Below are positions 17,505 to 27,364 of a DNA stretch of 64,000 nt, piece by piece (within the stretch, counting starts at the first letter, position 1; every line of letters begins with the position of its first letter). Location: contig NZ_FPCJ01000001.1 of NCBI RefSeq assembly GCF_900116565.1, forward strand, positions 2,786,540-2,850,539. Direction: 5' to 3'. The notes under the pieces were generated by a model. That model made no database searches, was not told where the DNA came from, and was given only the letters and a program-made list of their open reading frames with translations. This DNA is from Thermoflavifilum thermophilum (GTDB taxonomy: Bacteria > Bacteroidota > Bacteroidia > Chitinophagales > Chitinophagaceae). A program made the position numbers and the translations under genes.

Positions 17505-18818
17505 GCGAAGCACGCTGCGTGTTTTGTCTGTAATCCGGCAGCGATCGTCTATGCGCAGACCCACAACCCATATGATTTTGTGATCGGCGTCTTCTACAAC
17601 CCATACGCGTTCCTTCTCGAGCAAAGAAAGTTTTTGATCCACAAAAAACCGGCTTAGTTTTTTCTTCTTGCCTAAGCCCAGTGGATAAAAATAATCGCCT
17701 TGCTTCCACCTGCGCAACATAAGCGGAAAATGAACTTCGTCTGCATCCAGGCAAGCGATGTAAGGTTGATCTGAGCAAACAGCCTTTTCTATGGGCAATT
17801 GTTTGATCTCAAGTTTAAGTCCGGGTACCACAACCTTGTGGATACCGGGATTTTCAATGAGCTGAAAGCTGATCTGCGAAGCCTGGAGCGGAGCTATGAT
17901 CAGCCATTTGCGATCGCGGATGACGCGATGGGTTGTAGAAAAAATCTGTTTACCCGGCTGAGTTTTCAGCAACTGGATGATATCTGGTATCTGCGGTTCA
18001 CCAAATCCAAATGGTTTGAACAATTCAAATACCAGTGTTCTCAGGGGTTTGGAAAGCAGCAATGCCTGAACTGGAATCCACCATTCCTCGCCTTTGGCAT
18101 GCAACAAACGCCTGCGGTGCCGTTCCAGTGCTTCCTGGTAAAGCATTTCCACTTCACCGAAACGTTCAGCATTTTCAGAAAGGGTATTGACCAAGCCGGG
18201 AAAAATTTCTTGCAGAGCTGGCAGAATGCGATGGCGCAAAGCATTTCGCAGGTAATGATCTTCGAGATTGGAGCTATCGGTTACAAACGCAAGTTCGTGG
18301 CTGCGGGCGTAAGATTCAATCTCCTGGCGGGTTGCAAAGAGCATAGGCCGGATCACATGCTGTTGCCTGTACCGGATTCCATGCAGGCCGGCAATACCCG
18401 TACCTCTGCAGAAGTTGATCAGCATTGTTTCGGCCTGATCGTTGCGATGGTGCGCCGTGGCAATAGCAATAAAGCCCTGCTGACGACGAATCTCTTCTAA
18501 CCATGTGTATCTCAGTTCACGCGCTGCAACCTGAATAGAACATCCGTGTTGCTTTGCATAATCTGCTGTCTCAAATGCCTGGATAAAAAAAGGCACTTTG
18601 TATTTGCGGGCCAGGTCTTCCACAAAACGGGCATCGCGTTCTGATTCTTCACCACGCAGCTGAAAGTTGGCATGAGCTATTCCAAATGAAAAACCTGCTT
18701 CATAAAATAAATGCGTCATCACCACCGAGTCCACACCTCCGCTGACGGCCAGCAAAACAGGTTTGCCGACCTGCACCAGCTGATGTGTTTCCACAAATTT
18801 TAAAAATGCAGCCAACAT
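17466..18818 (-). CDS. tilS: tRNA(Ile)-lysidine synthetase
   Basis: A 450-residue protein from the ATG at 18818; a longer frame to 18872 would overlap the upstream TPR gene. TilS changes the AUA-reading tRNA-Ile by adding lysidine to C34, an essential step. The ATP-pyrophosphatase signature is LLAVSGGVDSVVM near residues 22-34 with the SGGVDS loop. The N-terminal PP-loop domain is followed by TilS C-terminal substrate-binding regions (GDYFYPLGLGKKKKLSRFF). Its 3' end is antisense to the last 39 bp of the rhomboid gene. Confidence 0.95.
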   Translation of the reverse strand: MLAAFLKFVETHQLVQVGKPVLLAVSGGVDSVVMTHLFYEAGFSFGIAHANFQLRGEESERDARFVEDLARKYKVPFFIQAFETADYAKQHGCSIQVAARELRYTWLEEIRRQQGFIAIATAHHRNDQAETMLINFCRGTGIAGLHGIRYRQQHVIRPMLFATRQEIESYARSHELAFVTDSSNLEDHYLRNALRHRILPALQEIFPGLVNTLSENAERFGEVEMLYQEALERHRRRLLHAKGEEWWIPVQALLLSKPLRTLVFELFKPFGFGEPQIPDIIQLLKTQPGKQIFSTTHRVIRDRKWLIIAPLQASQISFQLIENPGIHKVVVPGLKLEIKQLPIEKAVCSDQPYIACLDADEVHFPLMLRRWKQGDYFYPLGLGKKKKLSRFFVDQKLSLLEKERVWVVEDADHKIIWVVGLRIDDRCRITDKTRSVLRLEARMEQPFEKH

Positions 18819-18837
18819 GGAAATCAGCAATTCATCA

Positions 18838-19158
18838 TCATGAATCAGTATCGGCCAGCGCAGCAAAAGCATTCCTCAGTTCCTGCAACGTGCGGCTATC
18901 CCCCTGCATCATGGCCTGCTGAATGCCTCTGGAATACATGTCGATGGCTTCGGCATGGCGCCCTTTTGTTTCCAGCCATTTTCCGTATTGATAGTACACA
19001 CCCAGATAGGCAGGATCCTGCTCCACGATGTTTCTGAAATGTTGTTCAGCGCTTTCTTCTTCGCCCCTCTTCAGGTATTCCAGGGCCAGCGCATATTTCA
19101 AAAAACTATCATCCGGATGTCTGTCAAGCAACTCCTTTAGCTGTTGCACCCTGTCCAT
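18838..19158 (-). CDS. Small TPR protein
   Basis: A 106-residue protein made of tetratricopeptide-like helical repeats: ALEYLKRGEEESAEQHFRNI and GKWLETKGRHAEAIDMYSRG, with the small/large residue pattern of TPR helices. TPRs bind partner proteins; the partner is unknown. It lies 19 bp upstream of tilS on the same strand, so it is probably cotranscribed with it. No signal peptide or membrane segment is visible. Confidence 0.7.
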   Translation of the reverse strand: MDRVQQLKELLDRHPDDSFLKYALALEYLKRGEEESAEQHFRNIVEQDPAYLGVYYQYGKWLETKGRHAEAIDMYSRGIQQAMMQGDSRTLQELRNAFAALADTDS

Positions 19159-19316
19159 AGGCTCATAACATTTGCATCAGTGTATTTCATGCTAACTATG
19201 CTGAAAACATGTTGAAACGAACTCTGCGTGTTTTACGCAATAATATGTTTTTTTGAGGTTTGTATGCGTTTTTTTCGCTAATATTGTTTGTGGGCCTGTG
19301 AAAATCAGCATTTATC

Positions 19317-19685
19317 ATGCAAATTGCCATTAAACGTGTGTATGAAAAACCGGATGCTTCAGATGGTTACCGGGTACTGGTCGACAGGATCTGGCCACGT
19401 GGCATGAAGAAAGAAGAAGCACATGTGCATGAGTGGCTGAAAGATATTGCACCGTCCGACGCCTTGCGTAAATGGTTTGGACACGATCCAAAGAAGTGGA
19501 AAGCTTTTAAGGAAAAATATGAAGCCGAACTGAGTGCGCATGAGTCGCAGCTGAAAGACCTGTTGAAAAAGGCTCAACCCTATGGCAAGCTAACCCTGCT
19601 TTTTGGTGCGAAGGATGAAAAACACAATCAAGCCGTGGTATTGCAGGAGGTCATGCAAAAATTCATTTTTACCAGCCATCCTTAA
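19317..19685 (+). CDS. DUF488 family protein (YeaO-like)
   Basis: A 122-residue protein with the DUF488 motifs VLVDRIWPRGMKKEEA near residues 20-35 and WFGHDPKKWKAF further on. The family is widespread, is structurally related to a nucleic-acid-binding fold, and has no proven function. It precedes etfB by 68 bp and may or may not share its transcript. The ATG at 19317 gives the normal N terminus. Confidence 0.85.
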   Translation: MQIAIKRVYEKPDASDGYRVLVDRIWPRGMKKEEAHVHEWLKDIAPSDALRKWFGHDPKKWKAFKEKYEAELSAHESQLKDLLKKAQPYGKLTLLFGAKDEKHNQAVVLQEVMQKFIFTSHP

Positions 19686-19753
19686 ACGCCGGCAAATACA
19701 TAAACAGAGCTGTGCAATGAGCATTATGCATCAAACACATTAAACATAGACCT

Positions 19754-20503
19754 ATGAAAATTTTAGTTTGCATCAGTAAAACAGCCGACACTACAGCGAA
19801 AATTGCCTTCACACCCGATCAAAAATCTTTTTTGGAAACAGGTGTTCAGTTTATCATCAATCCTTATGATGAATGGTATGCATTGGTGCGAGCAGTGGAA
19901 TTAAAAGAACAATATCCGGACACCGTATTGCATCTGATCACGGTGGGTGGTGCCGATGCAGAGCCCATCCTGCGCAAGGCCCTGGCTATTGGAGGCGATG
20001 CAGCTTTTCGGGTTGATTTGCAACCCATCAGCATAGAACAGGTTGCCTTATCTATTGCAGCACACGTGAAGCAGGAAGGGTATGATCTGATTTTCACCGG
20101 CAAAGAAACGATCGATTACAACGGTTCTGGTGTGGGAGGATATCTGGCTGGGTTGCTCGACTGGCCTTTTGTTTCCCTGGCCACGCGTTTTGATTACAAC
20201 GGTCAAACGGCAACCGTGGAACGGGAAATAGAAGGTGGTCGGGAAATCTGCGAAGCCTCACTGCCGCTGGTCGTATCCTGCCAGAAAGGTATGGCCGAAC
20301 AACGGATTCCCAACATGCGGGGCATTATGGCGGCCCGGACCAAGCCCCTCCAGGTGCTGGCAGCTCCTCCAGAAGCTCAGCAACCTGCCATCAGCATAGA
20401 TCATTTTGCCCTGCCCCCGAAAAAATCGGGCGTGCATCTCATTGAACCAGGTAATGAAGAGGAATTGGTTCGCCTGCTTCACGAAGAAGCAAAAGTGATT
20501 TAA
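19754..20503 (+). CDS. etfB: Electron transfer flavoprotein, beta subunit
   Basis: A 249-residue EtfB, the subunit that holds the AMP and contacts the dehydrogenase. Motifs: MKILVCISKTADTTAKI at the N terminus and a long nucleotide-binding region with DLIFTGKETIDYNGSGVG near residue 115. It is followed after 43 bp by etfA, forming the heterodimeric ETF that carries electrons from acyl-CoA and related dehydrogenases. No electron-transfer-flavoprotein:quinone oxidoreductase is next to it; the membrane Fe-S pair at 12.7-14.8 kb is a plausible outlet. Confidence 0.93.
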   Translation: MKILVCISKTADTTAKIAFTPDQKSFLETGVQFIINPYDEWYALVRAVELKEQYPDTVLHLITVGGADAEPILRKALAIGGDAAFRVDLQPISIEQVALSIAAHVKQEGYDLIFTGKETIDYNGSGVGGYLAGLLDWPFVSLATRFDYNGQTATVEREIEGGREICEASLPLVVSCQKGMAEQRIPNMRGIMAARTKPLQVLAAPPEAQQPAISIDHFALPPKKSGVHLIEPGNEEELVRLLHEEAKVI

Positions 20504-20546
20504 TCCTCGTTTCATAGTCCTACAAAATCTTTTAAAACTTAATGTC

Positions 20547-21521
20547 ATGGCCATTTTTGTATTTGCTGATCAACATCAAGGTACGTTCAAAAAAGCCGCT
20601 CTTGAAACATTATTTTATGCTTCCCAATTAGCTTCCAGCCGGCAACAGGAAGTGGTAGCAGTAGTGATGGGTGAAATCAACCAGCCCCGGGCGCTTGCCG
20701 ATCTGGGAAAATATGGTGCCCGGCGGGTTTTGCACGTGGATGCGGCATGGCTGAATGATTTTGATGCCCGGCTGTATGCGCTTGTTTTGAAAGAAATGCT
20801 CAACCAATACGCGGCTGATAGGTGCCTGATGCCGCACGATTTCAATGGCCGCGCGCTGGCACCATACCTGGCTGCACAATGGCAGGCTGGTCTGCTCACC
20901 GGTATCGTGTCCCTGCCTGATGACAAGGACTGTTATCAGAAACAAGTATTTTCGGGCAAGGCCACAGCCTGGATAAAATTGCAAACGGAACGTCAGGTGC
21001 TTACCCTTTTGCCCAATACTTTCACGCCCCAGCCAGGCGATTCCCAGGCACAGGTGGAACGCTGGCAACCCACACAGGTAAGTGCACAGCAAAAACGCAT
21101 CCAGCTAAAAGAAGTGCAAACCACCCAGGGACGTGTACCGCTGACTGAGGCCAGCATCATCGTAAGTGGAGGACGAGGACTGAAAGGCCCGGAAAACTGG
21201 GGCATGATCGAACAACTGGCAGAAGTGTTGGGGGCTGCTACCGCATGCTCCCGACCCGTAGCCGATGCCGGCTGGAGACCGCATCATGAGCATGTGGGCC
21301 AAACCGGACTTACCGTGCGCCCGAATCTATACATAGCTATCGGCATCTCAGGCGCTATCCAGCATCTGGCCGGTGTGAACGGCAGCAAATACATCGTAGT
21401 GATCAACAAAGATCCAGAAGCTCCTTTCTTTCAGGCTGCCGACTACGGGATTGTGGGTGATGCTTTTGAAGTAGTTCCCCGGCTTATTGAAGCGATCAAA
21501 AAATACAAGGGGATCTCCTGA
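20547..21521 (+). CDS. etfA: Electron transfer flavoprotein, alpha subunit
   Basis: A 324-residue EtfA with the C-terminal FAD-binding domain. Motifs: [51 protein letters not shown] and the tail [20 protein letters not shown]. The N-terminal domain pairs with EtfB. The length and motif order are normal for the family. The gene follows etfB in the same direction. Confidence 0.94.
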   Translation: MAIFVFADQHQGTFKKAALETLFYASQLASSRQQEVVAVVMGEINQPRALADLGKYGARRVLHVDAAWLNDFDARLYALVLKEMLNQYAADRCLMPHDFNGRALAPYLAAQWQAGLLTGIVSLPDDKDCYQKQVFSGKATAWIKLQTERQVLTLLPNTFTPQPGDSQAQVERWQPTQVSAQQKRIQLKEVQTTQGRVPLTEASIIVSGGRGLKGPENWGMIEQLAEVLGAATACSRPVADAGWRPHHEHVGQTGLTVRPNLYIAIGISGAIQHLAGVNGSKYIVVINKDPEAPFFQAADYGIVGDAFEVVPRLIEAIKKYKGIS

Positions 21522-21685
21522 ACCCCTTCGCGCCTCCGTGTGAATTAGACTGAGGCCAATTAACCGGCTCCCTGCATGAAAATTTGAGCCCTGTTTGTTA
21601 TTTTTGCATAACAGACAACTGTGTATGTATTTCCTCTGCCAGCAGGCAGGTATTCATTTGTGGTGGAGTAAGTTATTGGTTGTAT

Positions 21686-22300
21686 ATGGAAAAAATAGAA
21701 CTCGAAATTCTCGCCATCTCTCAAAATATGGTCCAGCAACCTACCCATGCTATCGTATTGGGAGAGGTTAACGGGCTAAGACGACTACCTATTTTAATCG
21801 GTCAGCATGAAGCTCAGTCAATTGCAGCGGTACTTGAGGGATTGCGTCCCAGCCGCCCGCTGACGCATGACTTGATCAAAAACATGTTTCATGCTTTCGG
21901 TGTGGAACTTCAAGAAGTTATCATCAGCGATTTAATTGAAGGTGTGTTTTATGCCAAACTGATTTGCCAGCATGGCGATGAAACAATCGAAATAGATTCG
22001 CGCACCTCCGATGCCATTGCGTTGGCTGTGCGTTTTGGCTGCCCGATCTACACCTATGAAAAAGTGCTGGATGCTGCCGGCATTTTGCTGGAAGACCCTC
22101 AAGAAAGAAAACTCAAAAAGTCGTTTTTGGTAGAAGAAAAATTGGAACAGAAAAAAGAAAAATCACTTACAGAGGAAGAACTGCGAAATCTGTCGATAGA
22201 TCAATTGCAAAAGCTGTTAGAGGAAGTGCTGGAGCGAGAGGATTATATGCAGGCTATTGCCATCCGGGATGAAATCAACCGCCGCAAAAAGAAATCATGA
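21686..22300 (+). CDS. Bifunctional nuclease-family protein (DUF151) with C-terminal UVR motif
   Basis: A 204-residue protein from the ATG at 21686; the longer frame to 21584 lacks homology. The N-terminal DUF151 (bifunctional nuclease, BFN) domain runs to about residue 140 with LPILIGQHEAQSIAAVLEG and IDSRTSDAIALAVRFGCPI. The C-terminal part has a short UvrB/UvrC-like helical motif (LQKLLEEVLEREDYMQAIAI). BFN proteins have reported RNase/DNase activity, and the UVR motif may mediate protein binding. It overlaps ispE by 4 bp (ATGA), which suggests translational coupling. Confidence 0.88.
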   Translation: MEKIELEILAISQNMVQQPTHAIVLGEVNGLRRLPILIGQHEAQSIAAVLEGLRPSRPLTHDLIKNMFHAFGVELQEVIISDLIEGVFYAKLICQHGDETIEIDSRTSDAIALAVRFGCPIYTYEKVLDAAGILLEDPQERKLKKSFLVEEKLEQKKEKSLTEEELRNLSIDQLQKLLEEVLEREDYMQAIAIRDEINRRKKKS

Positions 22301-23124
22301 TTGCGTTTTCGCCTGCAAAAATCAATCTTGGTTTGCATATTCTTTCCAAACGAGATGACGGTTATCATGATATTGAAACCATCTTTTATCCCATTCCCTG
22401 GTTTGATGCCATAGAGATTATTTCATCGGTCAATGATGCCTCCTCCAGCCCGTCGCTTCATATATCGGGTATCGCTGTACCAGGTCATCCCGACGATAAT
22501 CTATGCATGAAAGCATATCAGCTGGTGAAACAGGATTTACCTCATTTGCCAGCTGTTGAGATCTATCTGCATAAAACCATACCTGCTGGAACAGGCCTTG
22601 GTGGCGGATCTGCAAATGCTGCTACCATGCTGCAGCTGCTAAACAAAAAATTTGCATTGCAGCTTTCCGATGAAAAACTCCTCTCTTACGCCCGTCAATT
22701 GGGAAGCGATTGTGCTTTTTTTCTACAACATCAGCCTTGTTACGCAACCGGAAGAGGCGATCTGTTGGAACCTATAGCTGTAAGCCTGAAAGGTTACACC
22801 TTACTCGTTGTTTGTCCAGGCGTACATGTTTCCACTGCCTGGGCCTATCAGCATGTGCAGCCACAGGCTTCGCGCACATCCCTGAAAGAACGGATACAGC
22901 TTCCTGTAGAAGCCTGGAAAAATAATCTGGTCAATGATTTTGAAGATCCTGTGTTTGCACATTTTCCTGTGTTACGGGAAATCAAACAACAGCTATATGC
23001 AGCCGGAGCCTGTTATGCTTCGATGAGTGGGAGCGGCTCGGCGGTGTTTGGCTTGTTTGCACAAGAAATGATTCCTGCATCCTTGTCATTTCCCAATGCG
23101 ATTACAAAAGTCTTAAGACTTTGA
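22297..23124 (+). CDS. ispE: 4-diphosphocytidyl-2-C-methyl-D-erythritol kinase
   Basis: A 275-residue GHMP-kinase that phosphorylates CDP-ME in the non-mevalonate isoprenoid pathway. The ATP-binding glycine-rich motif PAGTGLGGGSANAATML is at about residues 95-111. The C-terminal GHMP motif MSGSGSAVFGLF is present. Its ATG overlaps the stop of the upstream DUF151 gene (ATGA), pointing to coupled translation. Other isoprenoid genes are not nearby. It converges on the MFS gene with 3 bp between. Confidence 0.96.
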   Translation: MIAFSPAKINLGLHILSKRDDGYHDIETIFYPIPWFDAIEIISSVNDASSSPSLHISGIAVPGHPDDNLCMKAYQLVKQDLPHLPAVEIYLHKTIPAGTGLGGGSANAATMLQLLNKKFALQLSDEKLLSYARQLGSDCAFFLQHQPCYATGRGDLLEPIAVSLKGYTLLVVCPGVHVSTAWAYQHVQPQASRTSLKERIQLPVEAWKNNLVNDFEDPVFAHFPVLREIKQQLYAAGACYASMSGSGSAVFGLFAQEMIPASLSFPNAITKVLRL

Positions 23125-23127
23125 CCG

Positions 23128-24375
23128 TCAGGCATCCTTTTTTTTCCATTGAATCGTTTTGTTGGCAATCAGCGGTTTTGACCAGAATCCTATGCTGAAG
23201 ATATACAGCAATGTAGCGTACAACAACCACATTCCGGCACGCAATCCGATATGATCGCCAATCGTTCCGATCAATAAGGGAACCACAGCTCCACCAATGA
23301 TAGCTGTCATCAAAATACCTGCAAATGAACCGTGATGCTCCGAAACAGAATTTAATGCCAATGAGATAATAACGGGATACATGATGGAAGCAAAAAATCC
23401 CATTAACGGGAAACATACAAGGGATAAACGATCAGAACCATACAAGGAAAAAGAAAGACATACCAATGCCAGAAAAGTAAATATAATTAATATCTTCCGG
23501 CTATCCCATATTTTCATTAACGGCAAACCCACCAACCCACCAATCGTCATTAAACCCCAGAAACGTGATACGGCTGCAGCTCCCGTGACATGCGGATCCA
23601 CATGATGATATAACATCAGAAACTGAGACATCCAGCTCGACAATCCCTGTTCGGTACCGACATAACAAAAAATTCCCAGGAAAAACAACAACACAATTTT
23701 TTTTCTGAAAAGCTTGCCATAAATATGCAGGGGCTCGGCAGCTTCTTCCGCCGTGCGTTCCACACGCGGAAAGCGAACAGCAAAGATGATGATCCACATC
23801 AGCAAACAAATCAATCCAAACAATCCATACAGAGAAATCCACGACAGATCAGCCCTTACAAGCTTATGCAATATACGGATCATCAGATCCGGATGTGCAT
23901 CCTGAAAATGTGTTACAATCCATTCATAAACCAATGGACTTACAAAAGATGCTGATCCAAAAACCAATTGTGCCAGCACGGAAAAAAATGCATAATGTTC
24001 AGCACCACCTGCTGTTCGCAGCAATGGATTGATTACCACCTGCAGCATAGCCATCCCGCATCCGATCAAAAACACAGAAACAATAGCTGTAGCATATCCG
24101 GGCCATAATGCCAGCAGCCATGAACCAACAAAAGCTACTACAAATGCTGCAAGCATAACTTTCTTTTCTCCATACGTTTCAATGAGCATGCCCGATGGAA
24201 TGGACATGATGCCATAAGCAATGAAAAATGCAAACGGCAAAATGGCTACCAGGGTGAGGCTAAGCTGAAAGCTGTGAATGATATCCGGAATCAGCGGACC
24301 CATAATGTTGGTCAGAAAGGAAATCACAAAGAAAGTAAGCATGATGATAAAAACCAGAAGCGGATTGCGTTGCAT
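23128..24375 (-). CDS. MFS sugar transporter (FHS/FucP-like)
   Basis: A 415-residue 12-helix transporter from the ATG at 24375. The conserved loop between helices 2 and 3 reads AYGIMSIPSGMLIETYGEKK, the FHS-family (fucose/glucose-galactose proton symporter) pattern. It follows the GH2 gene by 93 bp on the same strand, so it likely imports a sugar released by that enzyme. The specific sugar is not readable. Confidence 0.85.
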   Translation of the reverse strand: MQRNPLLVFIIMLTFFVISFLTNIMGPLIPDIIHSFQLSLTLVAILPFAFFIAYGIMSIPSGMLIETYGEKKVMLAAFVVAFVGSWLLALWPGYATAIVSVFLIGCGMAMLQVVINPLLRTAGGAEHYAFFSVLAQLVFGSASFVSPLVYEWIVTHFQDAHPDLMIRILHKLVRADLSWISLYGLFGLICLLMWIIIFAVRFPRVERTAEEAAEPLHIYGKLFRKKIVLLFFLGIFCYVGTEQGLSSWMSQFLMLYHHVDPHVTGAAAVSRFWGLMTIGGLVGLPLMKIWDSRKILIIFTFLALVCLSFSLYGSDRLSLVCFPLMGFFASIMYPVIISLALNSVSEHHGSFAGILMTAIIGGAVVPLLIGTIGDHIGLRAGMWLLYATLLYIFSIGFWSKPLIANKTIQWKKKDA

Positions 24376-24468
24376 GGATAAACGTTTTCTGTTCAACAAA
24401 AAATCTGATGGATTTTCTCTCTATTCATCACCCTATTCCTGATGATGTATATTTCTGATGCATGTATT

Positions 24469-27132
24469 TCATTTTGCAACTACATTCCATCCGGTAATCT
24501 GAATATCGGGTTTTGATCCCTGCAAATCTTTTGTCAATACCCATGCTTTGATGGTTCTTTTTTCACCAGGCAGCAATGTGATATAATTATCATTCCAGAA
24601 CACAGGCACTACAGGAGTTTGCGAAGCATGTGCCGGATCATCACGATATAACTCAGCGTACACCATAAAAGCTATGTGCGGAGTTGAATTAACGAATGTA
24701 ACTGTTGTCCATGTCGTATCGCCTTGTGTAACCACATGCTTATCCACCTGAAGCTGCACCAAAGGCAAATGCTGCAGAGCTGTAAAATCGGCATATTCAC
24801 TTTGTGGAGTTACATACCAGGTTGATTTTTTTTCATCCAACAAATCTGGCTTTGATGAAAGCACATACACATTGTGACTGATTTCTTGATGTTGATGGTT
24901 GTGAAGTGTGAGTATCAGCAAATAAGTTACGGGCAAATCATGGATCTGCTGTAACAGGCTCAGATGCAGGGTTTGCTGATCATCCAGCCTGGGAATATCA
25001 GTTGATTGCTGAAACAAAATTTTTCCGTTTATATCCACGATCTTCGCTTCTGCGTGGAGCTGTGATATTGGATGAAGAGTATTATTGATGAGATCCACAT
25101 CTTTTCTGCCATAGTTATAGGCAATGTGGATGGGCTCGCATGCTTTTTTCACGCCGTAAAATGCACCGGTAGGCATCAAATAGTAATCAAACAGTTGCCA
25201 CCATAGTTTGGGCCAGGAAGCATTGTACATCCATTGAATGATGCCAGTAGCCCGGAAACGATTGGCTTCAAAAGCTTCAAACATGGCGCGTTCACCTTCA
25301 TAGTTCAGAAATTGTGCTTTGCGCACATAATCCTGCAGGTCAACAGGCTCGCCCAAACGCCCTGCCATGGCCTGGTTGTAATAGGTGAGATTATAAAATT
25401 GTCCGCGTGCCGAATGATATAACCACGCCGAACCTATTGGCCACAGCGAATCTGCAGGAATCATTCTTTGCAGGCTGGAGAGCACCGGTATCTCCGGTCC
25501 TGGACTGGTTTCGGTGTTAAATCCAAATGCGCCCCCATGCAGCGTATCCACATACCAGTAATCAGGCGGCACATAATCATAAGGACCGCGCATTTTCATG
25601 CCCGAAAATCCTGTAAGCACACTGGTGTGTTCAGCAGCCGAGCAGGTGTAGGGACGTGTGGTATCATATTGATGTAACACATCCAGATATCGTTGTTCCA
25701 GCGAAGGACGAGGCCATTTATCGCTGCCGTATAACCACAAAAAGATACTGGGATGATTTCGCAACCACACGATCTGGTCGTGCCATGAATCAGCAGCAAT
25801 ATCATTTTGCTCAGGTGTAATGATGGCGCTGTATGAATCGTCGGGGCTATGCATGAGGTTTTTCCATTCCCATTGGCAGCTAAATCCAGCCATGATCAAG
25901 ATGCCTTTTTCATCACACAAATCATAGATATGCTGATCATGCCCCCAGAAACCTTCCATGCGAATGGCATTCAAACCCAGATGTACGGCGTAGTTGATCT
26001 GTGCTTCTTCATATTCCGGTGTAGCATCCAGCAGCATAGGGTCTGTCCATCCCCCACCTTTGATCAGGATAGGTTTGCCATTGAGGCGGTAACCCCAATA
26101 CCCTTGTGATGTACGATAGGCACTGATGCTGCGGATGCCAAAATGCAGGCCGAGGCTATCCGATAACGCCGCTGCAGGCTCAGTACGCACTTCAGCATGA
26201 AGGTTGTACAACTGCGGCCTGCCCCAGTCGTGCGTCCACCACAAGTGTGGATGCAGGATATGCAAAGCAGGATAGGCATCAGGAGTAAATGTGATTACCT
26301 TTTGCTCATATGGCTGCAGTTCAATTTCTCTGGAAAGCCGGATGAGTGAAGCCTCGGAAAAATTGGCCGGACGAATCTGCACGTGCACCACTCCCTTTTG
26401 CAATTTATCAGTTTGATTGCTGAGCCTCATGCTCACATTTACCCAGGCCTGATCGAGCGTTGCCGTGTCGAGACGGGTAGATACAAAAGGCTCAGAAATG
26501 CTAAGTGGGCCGGTAATTTTCAGCCACACCGGCCTCCAGATGCCCATATCCTGATCAGGTGGCTCCGGATTCCAGTCCACAAACCCCACGGCCAGATCAC
26601 CTGGCCCTGGCCGAAATACCTGAACAGCGAGCCCATTTGTTCCTTTTTGTACGTAAGGCGTAATGTTGAAATGATGCATCCGGAAACTTCCTTTCAGGGT
26701 ATCGGCCGATGCAATCTGATGGCCATTCAACCATATATCTGCCCGGTAGTTGATCCCCTCAAAACACAACTCCACCTGCTGATCGGGTTTTAGCTCCGGC
26801 AATTCAAATTGGGTGCAATACCACCAGGGCACTTGAAACAAAGAATCGGGAATCCGAGATAGGTTGCGGCCTTTGAAAATATCGTGATACACTCCATCTC
26901 TCACCAGGGTTGCCAGCACGGTATGCGGCACCGTAGTAGCATACCATTGTGCAGGACGAAAAGGATATCCTGCGCTGGATAACTTTTCACCATCATGACC
27001 TATAATCGCGGATGACTGAATATACCAGGATGCCTGTAACATCTTTCTGACGGGAGTCTGGGCAAAAGCAAAACGAATCCCTGACACACTGCATAAGATA
27101 CCCAGACATGCTGAGAAATACATGCGTTTCAT
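24469..27132 (-). CDS. Secreted GH2 glycoside hydrolase (exo-beta-glucosaminidase / mannosidase-like subgroup)
   Basis: An 887-residue protein from the ATG at 27132, with a Sec signal (KRMYFSACLGILCSVSG...FAQ). GH2 domains in order: N-terminal sugar-binding jelly-roll (SFRMHHFNITPYVQKGTN), Ig-like domains, then the TIM barrel. Candidate catalytic residues are an Asp in LYGSDKWP near residue 467 and a Glu in NTETSPGP near 537. The Asp/Glu pair and spacing resemble the exo-beta-D-glucosaminidase (CsxA-type) subgroup rather than classic beta-galactosidases. An operon with the downstream MFS gene is likely. The exact substrate is inferred only. Confidence 0.85.
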   Translation of the reverse strand: MKRMYFSACLGILCSVSGIRFAFAQTPVRKMLQASWYIQSSAIIGHDGEKLSSAGYPFRPAQWYATTVPHTVLATLVRDGVYHDIFKGRNLSRIPDSLFQVPWWYCTQFELPELKPDQQVELCFEGINYRADIWLNGHQIASADTLKGSFRMHHFNITPYVQKGTNGLAVQVFRPGPGDLAVGFVDWNPEPPDQDMGIWRPVWLKITGPLSISEPFVSTRLDTATLDQAWVNVSMRLSNQTDKLQKGVVHVQIRPANFSEASLIRLSREIELQPYEQKVITFTPDAYPALHILHPHLWWTHDWGRPQLYNLHAEVRTEPAAALSDSLGLHFGIRSISAYRTSQGYWGYRLNGKPILIKGGGWTDPMLLDATPEYEEAQINYAVHLGLNAIRMEGFWGHDQHIYDLCDEKGILIMAGFSCQWEWKNLMHSPDDSYSAIITPEQNDIAADSWHDQIVWLRNHPSIFLWLYGSDKWPRPSLEQRYLDVLHQYDTTRPYTCSAAEHTSVLTGFSGMKMRGPYDYVPPDYWYVDTLHGGAFGFNTETSPGPEIPVLSSLQRMIPADSLWPIGSAWLYHSARGQFYNLTYYNQAMAGRLGEPVDLQDYVRKAQFLNYEGERAMFEAFEANRFRATGIIQWMYNASWPKLWWQLFDYYLMPTGAFYGVKKACEPIHIAYNYGRKDVDLINNTLHPISQLHAEAKIVDINGKILFQQSTDIPRLDDQQTLHLSLLQQIHDLPVTYLLILTLHNHQHQEISHNVYVLSSKPDLLDEKKSTWYVTPQSEYADFTALQHLPLVQLQVDKHVVTQGDTTWTTVTFVNSTPHIAFMVYAELYRDDPAHASQTPVVPVFWNDNYITLLPGEKRTIKAWVLTKDLQGSKPDIQITGWNVVAK

Positions 27133-27253
27133 GGTAGCGGTTAATTTGGCTTCCGGTGAGAAAGATACAATTTTTCTTTTCTGTCGGGAAACTGATCTGA
27201 TCGACGTAAGTTGCCGAAACATGATGCTTACTGCACGAATATGGGTTGTTTCC

Positions 27254-27267
27254 GGGAACGATTGCGT
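27254..27267. promoter_or_regulatory. Candidate LacI-type operator (CGATTGC core)
   Basis: GGGAACGATTGCGT lies in the 232-bp divergent region between the GH2 gene and the GntR gene. It shares the central AACGATTGC with a site at 50188-50201 in front of the GH88-GH3 genes. The AAnCGnTT-like core with a central CG step is typical of LacI-family operators. Two matches to a short motif are suggestive, not proof. Confidence 0.35.
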
Positions 27268-27364
27268 AAATTTTGGTTACCAGAATGAAAATATTTTGTA
27301 ATATTATGGCTGACGTAAAAAACTCATCACTGGCATTTTTCCAGTGAAAGAAGGTTTAATACCG

